This document shows, piece after piece, positions 1 to 8,722 of a stretch of 59,437 bases of DNA. This DNA comes from an uncultured Opitutaceae bacterium. Lineage in GTDB: Bacteria > Verrucomicrobiota > Verrucomicrobiia > Opitutales > Opitutaceae. The stretch spans positions 1 to 59,437 of the forward strand of contig CALFNN010000022.1 of NCBI GenBank assembly GCA_937902925.1. The letters run 5' to 3'. A program made the translations under genes and the position numbers. The notes beneath the pieces are model-generated. The model was not told the DNA's origin and did not search any database. It worked only from the letters and a program-made list of their open reading frames with translations. Every line of letters begins with the position of its first letter. Positions within the stretch are counted from its first letter, which is position 1.

Positions 1-1547
1 AGGTGCAGCCCGCTGAGCGGCAGCCCGCGCGTGTCGAGGTAGTTCATCGTCAGTTTGCCGTTCGCCTGAATGACGATGGGCTCGGCGTGCGGATCGACCG
101 TCTTGCCGTAAACGTTGTAAGCGCCGCCTTCTTCGGCGATCATCGTGAACCCGTAGTAACACTCCGTCTGCGAAAGAATGCTGATCGTCAGCACGGATTT
201 GCCGGCGCCGGTCGTGCCCAGGACCACCGCGTTCTGCGGCGTGAGGCTGTTGCCCTCCCCGCAAAACGTCCGTCCGCCGACGAGATTGCCGTTGGCACCC
301 TCGAAAAGGAATTCTGCATCCTCCAGATGGCCGACCGGCGTGGAGGAAAACGGCAGGATATTCGCGACCAGCGCATCGTCGTAATCGTGCCAGAGCGCGG
401 TGTAGCGGCTGAAGGACCAGCCCGGCCATGAACTGTAGAAGAAATTGCGCGCCGACGTTTCGAGTGCCGGCTCGTAAGCCTGCGCCCGCTCCATGTTGCC
501 CACCGCGGCTTTCAGCGCGGTGAGCTTGGCGCGCAAATCCTCGCGCGTTTTGTCCCACGCGCGGATGATGTATTGAATGCGGTAGGGTGAACTGTCGCCG
601 TTGCTGTAGCGCGCGATCTTCGCCGCCTTCGTTTTCATCGCCGCAAGGAGTTTGATTTTCCGCAGGCTCTCGTAGTCGCCCTCGACGCGCGTCAGCTCTT
701 TTTGCTCGCGGTCGATCAATCGCTCCACATCGACCGGCTCGATGTTGACCGTGATGCCGTAGTCGCGGAACCCGAGTTTCGTGAGCAGGTAGGCGATCCC
801 CGGCCGAGTGCGTTTTGGCAGCGATTTCAACACGAGCATCCCGTGATAGTAACCGTCGTGATAAAACCCGGTGTCGGGTTTTTCCAGCGGACGGCACTCG
901 CCGTGCCAGCAGTTCTCCTGAATCGACTTCTCGGGATCGAAGAATTCGAGCGGGTCGGAGATCTTCCGCTCATGCAGCGATGGATTGAGAAATTCCAGAT
1001 AGTGCAGGAAATGATCGGCGTCCGTCATCGCGCGCACCCGCCCGCCCGCGCTGCCGAACAACGCTTCGAGAAACAAACCGATTTGGTGAAACTCCTCCTG
1101 ATAGGCGCTCAGGAGCGCCGCCGTCGAGGCGCGGCCCCGCGTGGGGCCGAACGCGTCGCCGTCCACCGGCATCGTGAAATACAACCGGAGCCGTTCGCGG
1201 CGTAGTCGCCCCGCCTCGTCCATACCCCAATTCCGCACGAATATTTCGTTGCGCACGCGCTGCGTCCACGGATTCGTCGCCCGCTCAACGGTGGCGCCAC
1301 GGAATTTGAGAAGCGCCGGGCGGAACGTGCCGCTGTTGTCCCACTGCACTTGCAGGCGATGGTTGGGCTTCAGCCCCGCCAGGAGCGCTGTCAGGTCGGA
1401 TTCGAGCGCGTTGTGGTGCACCGGATCGGCGTTCTCCAAATCCGAGGGTGTCACCTCGAAACCGCGCGTAATGAAGCCGCCGCGGTGCAGCCCCTCGAAA
1501 ACGATCACGTTTTCGCCGAAGAAACCGTCTGTCGGTTCGACACGCAT
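1..1547 (-). CDS. VirB4/TraC-type T4SS ATPase (3' part cut by window edge)
   Basis: This frame reads from an ATG at 1547 down to base 1 without a stop, so about 515 residues are visible and the C-terminus lies outside the window. The Walker A motif GTTGAGKSVLT sits around residues 443-453 and is preceded by a roughly 440-residue N-terminal domain, the arrangement of VirB4/TraC/TrbE motor ATPases that power pilus assembly and transfer at the inner membrane. The start lies 2 bases after the stop of the VirB3-like gene, so the two are translationally coupled. The order pilin, VirB3-like, VirB4 is the standard T4SS order. The family call is firm. Which T4SS subtype it belongs to cannot be decided from this fragment. 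Confidence 0.85.
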   Translation of the reverse strand, partial: MRVEPTDGFFGENVIVFEGLHRGGFITRGFEVTPSDLENADPVHHNALESDLTALLAGLKPNHRLQVQWDNSGTFRPALLKFRGATVERATNPWTQRVRNEIFVRNWGMDEAGRLRRERLRLYFTMPVDGDAFGPTRGRASTAALLSAYQEEFHQIGLFLEALFGSAGGRVRAMTDADHFLHYLEFLNPSLHERKISDPLEFFDPEKSIQENCWHGECRPLEKPDTGFYHDGYYHGMLVLKSLPKRTRPGIAYLLTKLGFRDYGITVNIEPVDVERLIDREQKELTRVEGDYESLRKIKLLAAMKTKAAKIARYSNGDSSPYRIQYIIRAWDKTREDLRAKLTALKAAVGNMERAQAYEPALETSARNFFYSSWPGWSFSRYTALWHDYDDALVANILPFSSTPVGHLEDAEFLFEGANGNLVGGRTFCGEGNSLTPQNAVVLGTTGAGKSVLTISILSQTECYYGFTMIAEEGGAYNVYGKTVDPHAEPIVIQANGKLTMNYLDTRGLPLSGLH

Positions 1548-1549
1548 GG

Positions 1550-2152
1550 TCAAATCTCCCCGCGCTCCACCAGCGCGTCTTCCAGCATATCTTCGGTCGC
1601 GACCAGTTCCTCGCGGAGATTCTCGTAGGCCGCCAACGTCACCGTGGGCACTTCCGGCTCCGTCGGCTTCTTGGGTTTCGTCGCCGCTGGCATGCCCTCA
1701 CGCGGCGCAGGCGACGATGACGACGATGAGCGACCTCCCAGACCGCAGCTTGCGGCCGACCCGCGGGCCGTTGCGAGCCGGGGCATCTCGACTTCGACGG
1801 CTGCGGTCGCCGAGAACGGATTCGCGGGACGACGCTCGCGCGGGCCGAAGGCCAGTTCCAGCACCCCCGCGTCGATCAGGGCGGACTCGAAAAAATCGGT
1901 GTCGTAGTGCTCGGGCCGGTTATTCTTCAGCGCGAACACATATATTATAGAGAGGAGGCAGAGGACGACGCCGGCCATGAGGCAGAGGAGCAGCGAGACG
2001 CCGAAGATGCCCCACAGCAGAATCACCATGAGGATAGTCGTCCCGGCCGACCCGAGCAGATACCAGCCCGAGTTGCCGCTCATCCCGAGGAACTCGCCTT
2101 TCGACTGCGCTCCTTGATTGGCGTCGTGCTCGTTGAGGTGCGCCGTAGGCAT
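1550..2152 (-). CDS. VirB3/TrbD-like T4SS membrane protein with extended C-terminus
   Basis: About 200 residues. A hydrophobic stretch near residues 30-75 (containing TILMVILLWGIFGVSLLLCL) gives one or two membrane segments, followed by the short 'ENRPEHYD'-like cytoplasmic region seen in VirB3/TrbD proteins. The remaining 100 or so residues are low complexity, rich in Ser, Pro and charged residues, and longer than in typical VirB3 (about 100 aa). It lies between the pilin and the VirB4 ATPase, the VirB3 position. The start is uncertain: ATG 2152 (26 bases after the pilin stop) or ATG 2083, which begins MSGNSGWYLL just before the membrane segment. The call rests on position and topology rather than on diagnostic motifs. 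Confidence 0.6.
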   Translation of the reverse strand: MPTAHLNEHDANQGAQSKGEFLGMSGNSGWYLLGSAGTTILMVILLWGIFGVSLLLCLMAGVVLCLLSIIYVFALKNNRPEHYDTDFFESALIDAGVLELAFGPRERRPANPFSATAAVEVEMPRLATARGSAASCGLGGRSSSSSSPAPREGMPAATKPKKPTEPEVPTVTLAAYENLREELVATEDMLEDALVERGEI

Positions 2153-2175
2153 GACACGATGCGGACAAAGCTGCG

Positions 2176-2580
2176 TCAGGGGGTGAAGGCACCAACCTCC
2201 GGCGCCGTGAGCCCGAAGTTCGTCCACATCGTCTTCACGATGGCGAACGCGAGCCCGCTGACCATCGCGCCCGCGAACGCCCACTTGGCGATCTGATGCC
2301 GCCCGGTCATCATGGCGATGCCGGCGGCGATGATGCCGACCGCCGCGAGCGTTCCGCTGAGATACATGATCGTCGCGTTACCCGACTCGACGGAGGTCTG
2401 GAGATCCGATGCCGCCCGAACGAACGATGGAAACACGAGCGCCGCGAGGGCGAGGATCGCCATCCGTTTCCGATTCTCGCCGCCTTGCGGCTGAACTTCC
2501 CAAAGGCGCAGTGCTTTCCCGATCATCACCGCGCCGCACACCGATGCCACCCACGGCATCACGAACAGTAGCGTTGTCAT
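2176..2580 (-). CDS. VirB2/TrbC-type conjugative pilin
   Basis: A 134-residue membrane protein. A hydrophobic segment (MAILALAALVFPSFVRAAS, about residues 40-58) ends in a plausible signal-peptidase site. Two further hydrophobic helices follow, separated by a short polar loop (MMTGRHQIAKW). That hairpin is the hallmark of VirB2/TrbC propilins. ATG 2580 is preceded by GAGGAG at good spacing. It is the first gene of the visible T4SS operon, followed by VirB3-like and VirB4 genes. The N-terminus is longer than in classical TrbC. Assignment is from topology and gene order. Confidence 0.7.
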   Translation of the reverse strand: MTTLLFVMPWVASVCGAVMIGKALRLWEVQPQGGENRKRMAILALAALVFPSFVRAASDLQTSVESGNATIMYLSGTLAAVGIIAAGIAMMTGRHQIAKWAFAGAMVSGLAFAIVKTMWTNFGLTAPEVGAFTP

Positions 2581-2725
2581 TTGATTTTTCTCCTCGTGCC
2601 GGCGCTCATCGGGGGCCGTTCCCCGACGCCCCCGATTCGCTCGCACCAGCGGCAAATCAAACGCGTTGGCGACGAGAAGAAAAATATCCGCCTGCGCGGC
2701 AAGCGCGGGAAACTGCCGTTTTTTG

Positions 2726-2740
2726 GGTAGTTAAACTACC
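2726..2740. promoter_or_regulatory. Palindrome GGTAGTT-A-AACTACC, putative transfer operator
   Basis: A perfect 7-bp inverted repeat with a single central base, about 145 bases upstream of the pilin gene start and preceded by a T-run. A second, imperfect TTGGGTAGCGAAGTTAC copy follows at 2746-2762. Related GGGTAGT motifs occur between the relaxase and coupling-protein genes. This suggests an operator for a transfer regulator or a relaxosome-protein site. Inference from the repeat only. Confidence 0.45.
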
Positions 2741-2821
2741 GTGATTTGGGTAGCGAAGTTACGTCACGGTTTTCACTCGGGGAAAGTTACGGAGCGTTTT
2801 TCGCCGGTTCCCTTCGGCTGC

Positions 2822-3208
2822 TCAACCAGCTCCGAGATCGAGTTCAGTTTGGCCTTTTCGCTTCGCCGCCGCTTCGACCGGCCGCACAAAACGTATCTCG
2901 GTCGCGAAGGTGTCAATCATGCGTTCGCTTTCCTTTTCAAATTTCGGCTGCGCGCAGAGACGTGTGAGCACCTGGTCCTCCAGCGCGAGATAGAGCGGAC
3001 CAAGATTGTGCCCGCGGATGACGACCAGCCAATCCGCAATCAGCACGTGGATTACGTCGGGCTCCATATCGTAGTCCCACCGAGCCTCGGCATAGCGCAT
3101 CCACGGGAAATTGCGCCGCTGCCCGCGACCATCGTCAAAGGTGACGTGCTGCGGACGCGGTGCGGTATCGAAATGCTGCCGCGGTTTTCTGACGAATCCC
3201 ATTTCCAT
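2822..3208 (-). CDS. Hypothetical protein coupled to the relaxase gene
   Basis: A 128-residue soluble protein of no family I recognise. It has aromatic-rich patches (RWDYDMEPDVIHVLIADWLV) and a charged C-terminal half, with no signal peptide or membrane segment. Its ATG at 3208 overlaps the relaxase stop (TGATG; a GTG at 3211 is an alternative), so the two are translationally coupled and probably made together. Being the partner of a MobF relaxase on a transfer element suggests a role in DNA processing, but nothing in the sequence proves it. Confidence 0.7.
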   Translation of the reverse strand: MEMGFVRKPRQHFDTAPRPQHVTFDDGRGQRRNFPWMRYAEARWDYDMEPDVIHVLIADWLVVIRGHNLGPLYLALEDQVLTRLCAQPKFEKESERMIDTFATEIRFVRPVEAAAKRKGQTELDLGAG

Positions 3209-5952
3209 CACGGCTCCATGCGCTCACCGCGCGTTTCCTGCATCTGTTGCCAGTGCCTCACCATGCCGAGCCATTGCCACATCCGCTCGCGCATCCGTTG
3301 CGTTGCGCGCACCGTCTCCCGCTGGTCCGCGACGATCCGGTGCCGGGCGACAAACTCCGTCGCCAGCTCCCGGCCGGGATCGGCGCGAGAGAGCCGGTCG
3401 AGAATCGCCTCGCGGTGCGAAACGTAGATGCGATGCGCGCCACGATACCGCGTGTTGCCGACATAGAATTGTCGTCGCATGAGCGCGCGCTCGGCGACCT
3501 CGCCGAGCACGATCAGCGACTCTTCTGCCGTGCTACCCTGCGCGCGATACGAGGTCAGCGCGTGCCCGTAGGTCCACGCCTTGAAATCCGCGGGCAGCGC
3601 ATGACCGTCGGAGAGCACAATCGTGTTGGTCGCCGGATCGACGTGCGCCACGTCCTTGAAATCGCCGTTGGCGAATCCCTCCGTGTCCTCCCGCCCGCGA
3701 ATCAGGAGCCGGTCGCCAGCCGCGACCGGCAGCATTTGCGGGCGGCCCACGTCGAACGCACCGCGTTGCCGACGCGTGATTTTCTCCGTGCGATCCTTCG
3801 CTCCGCGCACCCGGAGGCCATCCGGCAAGACCTCCGCGACTTCGGCGGCCGTGCCGCGGCGGAAGAACCGGGTATCGCGCACAAACAGCAGCCGGTCCCC
3901 GCGCTGGTATTGGTTCCAGTGTGCCTTCTGCTCCTCCGACCATGTGAGCGGTTTGATCGCCTCGCGCACTACCTCGGTCTCGCCGAGCCGACCGTGCCGA
4001 CGCAGCGCCGCGCGCGCGTGGACATTGAACCGTTCGATCTCATCCCAGAACGGGATCACGACGAGCGTCTCGACACCGTGCGCGAGATTGTCGGCGTAGT
4101 GCTCGGCGGCGCGCGCGAAAAGCACTTCGTCATCGCGGGTATCTTCGATCAATCCGCGCCGCGCCGCGTAGTGAAACGCGTCGGCCACTTCGCCGCTCGC
4201 GAGCAACCGGCTGAAGTGGCGATCCGACTCGCCGCGCTGCCGCAGCACTTCCGCGAGCCGCACGACCGGCGTGCCGGTGTGTTTGATGACATTTCGTAGC
4301 GCGTCGCCTCGCTGCACGCTATAGTGCTGCTTCGCGTCGCCGACCAGGAGCACCCGCGCCGAGCGTTCGTGCGCAAGGCGCGTGAGCGTTTCGAGTTGCT
4401 GGGTGGACAGCAGCCCAGCCTCATCGACGAGGAGCACGCGCTGCGCAGCCTGCGCCTGCAATGCCTCGCTCACGAGGAAGCGCTGCACCGTGTCGGCATT
4501 CGCGAATCCCGCATGAGTCAGCGCCTCGCGCGCCCGTGTCGTCGGCGCCAACGGAATGAATGGCTGACCGCCGGCCACCCGATGCGCCGCTTCGATCGCC
4601 GTGAGCACGGTCGTCTTGCCGGTGCCGGCGTCGCCTACGAGCACGCTGACGAAATCCTTGCTCGCGAGCAACGACCGCGCCGCGATCCGTTGCCCCTGCG
4701 TCAACTTCTCCGGCAGGTGCGTCGCGTCACCGAGCGCGAACCGCGTGTTCCGCCCTTCGCGCACGCGCCGCACGGTCGATTGCTCCTCGCGCTGGATGGT
4801 CCGCAGGCTCATCTCGCCGTCGCTGCGGATGATGTCCGGGTGCGCTTCGAGCGTCTCACGTAGCTCGCGCCACCGATAGAAATCCGGGTGCAGTTCGAGC
4901 GCGGCGCTCAGCACCTCGCCCTCACGCACGACGCTGCTGCGCTCGTAAACGTGGCGCAGCGCCGCTTCCAACACGGTCAGCGTCTGACCCTGCGATTGCT
5001 GCTGCCGCTGGCCCTGCGTGCGCGCCCGGCGCACGAGTTCGTCCAACGCCCGCGTTTCCTCACGGTCGAGTTGCTCGCGCTGGCGCGCGCGCACTTCTGG
5101 CGTGCTGATTTCCGAGAGCTTGTTCGCTCGCGATTCACGGACGAGGATTTCAACTTCGCGCTTCGTCGGCCGTCGACCCTTCTGCTTCGCGAATTCCTCC
5201 GCGAGTTCCTGCACGTGGCGCGAGCGTTTCGAGAAACGCTCGCGCAGATGCTCAACGCCGCGGACCGAGAACCCTTTCGAGTTCATGCCGTAGGGCTCGT
5301 AGCCGAGCTGGCGCAGCCGGCTCGACAATTCGCGGTAGAACACCTGCCGCAGATACGGCGACGCCCGCAGCATTTCATTTTGCTTGAGCGCGAACCATTG
5401 CGACCGTTCCGCGTCCCATGTCGCGTTCGCCAGCACGGCATGAACGTGCAATTGCGGATCGAGATCGCGGCTGGTATCGTGAACGAACTTGGCGCCGACG
5501 TAATTCCGCGTGAGACGCAGCGATTCCGTTTCATGCGCCGCGCCGCGACGTTCGCGGACGGCGGCGTAACGCTCCATTTCCCCGAGCGCGATCTTCACGG
5601 ACTCGGAAAACGCTGCGCGCACGCGTTCATCTCCGCCGACCATCGCCAGCACGCTCACGTCCTTCGGCGCAGAAATCTGAATATCGAAGAACGCGACCCG
5701 GTTTGCCGGTGCCCGCGCGGTCAGCCGTTCCTTGGTGCCCGGATGCAGGTTTCGCCGCAGCGCTTCAAACGGTTCTTCGGTGACACCCCCTTCGAGCCCG
5801 AGCGCCGCCGCGCCTTGACCGATCCATTCTCCGCGAACCTCTTTCTCGCCTTCCTGCCAGTAGTCATTTTTCCGGAGATGTTGCGAGAGGTAGGTCGCTC
5901 CGTTGCGAATCAATCCAATCGTGATCATGCGAATTGAATACGCGCGCTTCAT
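3208..5952 (-). CDS. MobF-family conjugative relaxase-helicase (TrwC/TraI-like)
   Basis: 914 residues. The N-terminal relaxase domain has tyrosines at 21 and 31 (ATYLSQHLRKNDYW) in the place of the TrwC catalytic tyrosines, an EWIGQGAAALGL segment matching the TrwC pattern, and the metal-binding three-His motif around LHVHAVLANATW. The C-terminal half is a RecD-like helicase with Walker A GDAGTGKTTVL, Walker B LLVDEAGLLS and a late YRAQGSTAEE motif. Such proteins nick oriT, stay bound to the 5' end and unwind the transferred strand. ATG 5928 (MITIGLIRNG) is an equally plausible start and would match TrwC length better at the N-terminus. It faces away from the coupling-protein gene, with the probable oriT between them. 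Confidence 0.92.
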   Translation of the reverse strand: MKRAYSIRMITIGLIRNGATYLSQHLRKNDYWQEGEKEVRGEWIGQGAAALGLEGGVTEEPFEALRRNLHPGTKERLTARAPANRVAFFDIQISAPKDVSVLAMVGGDERVRAAFSESVKIALGEMERYAAVRERRGAAHETESLRLTRNYVGAKFVHDTSRDLDPQLHVHAVLANATWDAERSQWFALKQNEMLRASPYLRQVFYRELSSRLRQLGYEPYGMNSKGFSVRGVEHLRERFSKRSRHVQELAEEFAKQKGRRPTKREVEILVRESRANKLSEISTPEVRARQREQLDREETRALDELVRRARTQGQRQQQSQGQTLTVLEAALRHVYERSSVVREGEVLSAALELHPDFYRWRELRETLEAHPDIIRSDGEMSLRTIQREEQSTVRRVREGRNTRFALGDATHLPEKLTQGQRIAARSLLASKDFVSVLVGDAGTGKTTVLTAIEAAHRVAGGQPFIPLAPTTRAREALTHAGFANADTVQRFLVSEALQAQAAQRVLLVDEAGLLSTQQLETLTRLAHERSARVLLVGDAKQHYSVQRGDALRNVIKHTGTPVVRLAEVLRQRGESDRHFSRLLASGEVADAFHYAARRGLIEDTRDDEVLFARAAEHYADNLAHGVETLVVIPFWDEIERFNVHARAALRRHGRLGETEVVREAIKPLTWSEEQKAHWNQYQRGDRLLFVRDTRFFRRGTAAEVAEVLPDGLRVRGAKDRTEKITRRQRGAFDVGRPQMLPVAAGDRLLIRGREDTEGFANGDFKDVAHVDPATNTIVLSDGHALPADFKAWTYGHALTSYRAQGSTAEESLIVLGEVAERALMRRQFYVGNTRYRGAHRIYVSHREAILDRLSRADPGRELATEFVARHRIVADQRETVRATQRMRERMWQWLGMVRHWQQMQETRGERMEP

Positions 5953-6234
5953 TCAATTCCACAACGCCGCGCGTCTGCCGAATCTGCGGTAGTTTACCTC
6001 CCCGAAAAAGGGTAGTCGCGCGCTTCCGTTCGAGAATCATTCGCTACGACGAGCCGGACCGGTCTTCGAAAACCGCCCGCCCTTTTGGCCGTAGACGCAA
6101 GGCCCCATCGAGTTCGTGGGTTTTCGAGCCTCATCAAATCCCGGCCCAAACGGGCGGGCGAAAACTACCCTTTTTTGGGGAGATTCGCGTTCTCGACGCG
6201 CGCGAAGAAAGGGGCTTCATGCGAGTCGAATCCG
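5953..6234. other. Candidate oriT / divergent regulatory region with GGGTAGT repeats
   Basis: About 280 bases between the divergent relaxase and coupling-protein genes. Seen: GGTA-GTT-TACC at 5988-5998, AAAAAGGGTAGT ending at 6016, and the same motif inverted as ACTACCCTTTTTT at 6164-6176. MobF relaxases usually act on an oriT next to their own gene, and the region also has to hold both promoters. Placing oriT here is inference; no nic site can be named. Confidence 0.45.
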
Positions 6235-7869
6235 ATGAGTGCCGCGAAAAGAATCCCGCCGCCTACGGTGCTTTTGCGTGGATGGTTGCACGATCCGCAC
6301 GCCATCACGGTCGGTATTTTCGCCGTTTTCGCGCTCGCGCTGGGCTTGGCCGGCTGGCTCGTTTTGCGCAATCTTCGCCACAACGAGCCTGGTCTGAGGG
6401 CGTCCGTCGCGTTCTGGCTCGCGCTCGTGATCGCGGGCACGGGGCTCGTCGGCGCGCAACGGTTGCCGGAACGGTTCTTCATTCCGGTGGGCGGCGCGGC
6501 GTGCCTAGCTGCGAGCAGCCTCTTTTTCTTCGCCGACCGGCATCGTTTTATCCGCGATCCACAAAAACGCATCGTCGCGGATCGGTGGGAAATCGTCCTG
6601 ACCTTTGCGCGGTTTCGCTGGACGCGCGACAAAGTGAACCGGCATTTCTTTTTCACGGGCGACACCGGTTCGGGCAAGACGACGGGCATGAACGCTCTGC
6701 TCGCGGCGCTGATGAGCCGCAATCCGCGGCTCGGCGGAATGGTGATGGCGAACAAGGGCGACGAGTGGTTTTTCGTCGAATGGCTCGCCAAGAAATACGG
6801 TCGCGAACGCGACCTCATCCGGTTGCGCCCGCGCACGGTAGGCGACAAGGAGCCGCCGGCTCATCGGCTCAATGTCACCGGCGACGCGCGCTTCCCGTTC
6901 ACGACGCGGGCGCGCATCCTCGTGGACACGGCGGCGGCGCTGAACCCGAAGGACGAACGGAGTTTTTTCAAAACGAAAGGCGCCGCGCATCTCGCCCGCG
7001 CGCTCGAGTTGTTGAGCGAATTGGGCCGGCCGACGACGGCCACGAACGCCTGCACGCTGCTAACGGCGCCCCTTGAAATGGAGGGAGCATTGCGCCAACT
7101 GGCCGAGAAGGAGCCGAACGCCCGGCGGGTCCAATTGGCCGAGCAGCTCCAGCGCACCTACGTGCAACACGAAGCGAAGGAGCAGCGCGCCGGCGAAGTC
7201 GGCACCTCCCAGAACTACCTTGAATACCTCGGCACGCCGGAAATCGCCGAGGTTTTCAGCAGCGATCTAAAAGACACCTGCTCGATCGCCGAGGTGGACG
7301 ACGGCAAAATCTTTTGCGTGGACGTGCCGCAGGACTTCACGACCGAGCGGCAATACGTTTTCACGGTGATGAAGCTACTCTTGTATCGGCACGCGTTGCG
7401 CCGCTACTCGCTTCCGCCGTGGCAGAAATACGCGCTGAACCAGCTCATCTACGTCGGCGACGAATTCCAGACGGCGATCACGGCGTCGCAGGACGGCACC
7501 AGCGATTTCAACGTCGTGGATCGGCTGCGCGATTGCTGGCTGATGCTCCTCATCTCCGCCCAGGCGTTTGAATCGCTGATTCCGCCGCAGACGCGGGACC
7601 AGGCCGAAGTGCTCGCACTCAATTTGAAGAACCTCTTCATGTATCGCGCCGCCTCGGAGGCCGATGCCCTTCGCTGTGCGAACGCGGTCGGCAAGCACTG
7701 GATTGAGCGGGCCAGCCGCACCGCGCATCTCGACCATACGGCCTACACCTATCAGCGGGTCGAGGACTACCGGATCAAACCGCACGAATTCCGCAATTTG
7801 CCTGACCACACGGCCGTTGTCCGTCATTGCACCAACGGCTACAAGAAGGTCTCCCTTCGCCCCGCTTAA
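6235..7869 (+). CDS. VirD4/TraD-type conjugative coupling protein
   Basis: 544 residues. Up to three N-terminal membrane segments lie within about residues 20-105, followed by a hexameric-ATPase core with Walker A GDTGSGKTTGMNAL and a Walker B-like LIYVGDEFQ further on. This is the architecture of type IV coupling proteins, which bring the relaxase-DNA complex to the secretion channel. The start ATG 6235 (MSAAKRIPPP) is preferred because the membrane segments then fall at the usual place; the frame is open further upstream. It diverges from the MobF relaxase and is followed 24 bases later by a small gene. The family call is strong. Confidence 0.88.
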   Translation: MSAAKRIPPPTVLLRGWLHDPHAITVGIFAVFALALGLAGWLVLRNLRHNEPGLRASVAFWLALVIAGTGLVGAQRLPERFFIPVGGAACLAASSLFFFADRHRFIRDPQKRIVADRWEIVLTFARFRWTRDKVNRHFFFTGDTGSGKTTGMNALLAALMSRNPRLGGMVMANKGDEWFFVEWLAKKYGRERDLIRLRPRTVGDKEPPAHRLNVTGDARFPFTTRARILVDTAAALNPKDERSFFKTKGAAHLARALELLSELGRPTTATNACTLLTAPLEMEGALRQLAEKEPNARRVQLAEQLQRTYVQHEAKEQRAGEVGTSQNYLEYLGTPEIAEVFSSDLKDTCSIAEVDDGKIFCVDVPQDFTTERQYVFTVMKLLLYRHALRRYSLPPWQKYALNQLIYVGDEFQTAITASQDGTSDFNVVDRLRDCWLMLLISAQAFESLIPPQTRDQAEVLALNLKNLFMYRAASEADALRCANAVGKHWIERASRTAHLDHTAYTYQRVEDYRIKPHEFRNLPDHTAVVRHCTNGYKKVSLRPA

Positions 7870-7893
7870 CCCCCAACATCGAACTCACCCACG

Positions 7894-8178
7894 ATGAACC
7901 CGAACGAAAATCCCGATCTCACCGCATCGAACCTAGCCGCCCTCCGCAACCAGCCCGAGGCACTGAAGGTCATCACGGAGCGGCTGAAGGTGAAACAAAT
8001 GGGGCCGGCCGATCACATCCGCACCAAGCACGAAGTGAAAGCTTGGCTGGAGGCGGACGGCAATCTGAAGGAGGCGGAGGCCATCATCACGCGTGCTAGG
8101 GCGCGTCGGGAGTTGTGGCAGACGCAGAGCGTCACCCAAAAAATGACGGAGCGACAGGAACGTAGAATGGAGCAGTAA
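7894..8178 (+). CDS. Small hypothetical protein downstream of coupling protein
   Basis: 94 residues, highly charged and predicted mostly helical, with no Cys, no signal peptide and no recognised domain. ATG 7894 follows the coupling-protein stop by 24 bases on the same strand, so it is probably the last gene of the transfer operon. It ends 20 bases before the convergent MOSC gene, marking the border between transfer backbone and nitrogen-metabolism cargo. Function unknown. Confidence 0.65.
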   Translation: MNPNENPDLTASNLAALRNQPEALKVITERLKVKQMGPADHIRTKHEVKAWLEADGNLKEAEAIITRARARRELWQTQSVTQKMTERQERRMEQ

Positions 8179-8197
8179 CGGCACCGGCCGTTTTCGG

Positions 8198-8704
8198 CTA
8201 TCGAGGTGCCAGCGCCCGGCCTCTTTCGTGATAGCGGGACAGAGCTTCATCTTCACACCCCAGAAACCCGCTGGTGACAATGCGGGCGCGCAAGCCACCA
8301 CGGCCTTTCATCCATGTCTCTGCCCCACGACCCAAGGCATGATCCATCCAATAGCACGGGCGACACTCCTCCACGCCTAAAAAGGAGACGCCTTGAACGC
8401 TGAATTCCTCGCCGATCAAGCGGGCGAGCGCGACGCCTTCCGTGATGACATTGCGCCGGAGCGCCCTCGCGCCGACCCCAGGCAAGCCCAACTCTTTACG
8501 CAAGGCCTCGAACACTTCCCACTCGAAAAACGTGATCTGCCCTTTGTAGTCCGGCCGGTAGCCGAAGAAACGATCGCCGCGCAATCCCTCGCCCGCAACG
8601 CACTCGACCTGCTCGACCTCACGAATCGGATGTTCGCCGGCCGGCTGGCCGTGATGGCCGAAGTAGTTGTGCCCGGTTGAAATGAAGAGATGGCGAATGT
8701 GCAT
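8198..8704 (-). CDS. MOSC-domain protein
   Basis: 168 residues. The sequence has the MOSC pattern: GEGLRGDRFFGY near residue 40, an RNVITEGV segment in the middle, and a Cys-containing LGVEECRPC motif toward the C-terminus. MOSC domains are found in molybdenum-cofactor sulfurases and in Moco-binding YiiM/YcbX-type proteins. Its place as the last gene of the molybdoenzyme/NarK cluster, 18 bases after narK, suggests it handles the molybdenum cofactor for the adjacent oxidoreductase or detoxifies N-hydroxylated compounds. The exact activity cannot be read from sequence. Confidence 0.8.
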   Translation of the reverse strand: MHIRHLFISTGHNYFGHHGQPAGEHPIREVEQVECVAGEGLRGDRFFGYRPDYKGQITFFEWEVFEALRKELGLPGVGARALRRNVITEGVALARLIGEEFSVQGVSFLGVEECRPCYWMDHALGRGAETWMKGRGGLRARIVTSGFLGCEDEALSRYHERGRALAPR

Positions 8705-8722
8705 GGGCGAATCTCGGCGAAT

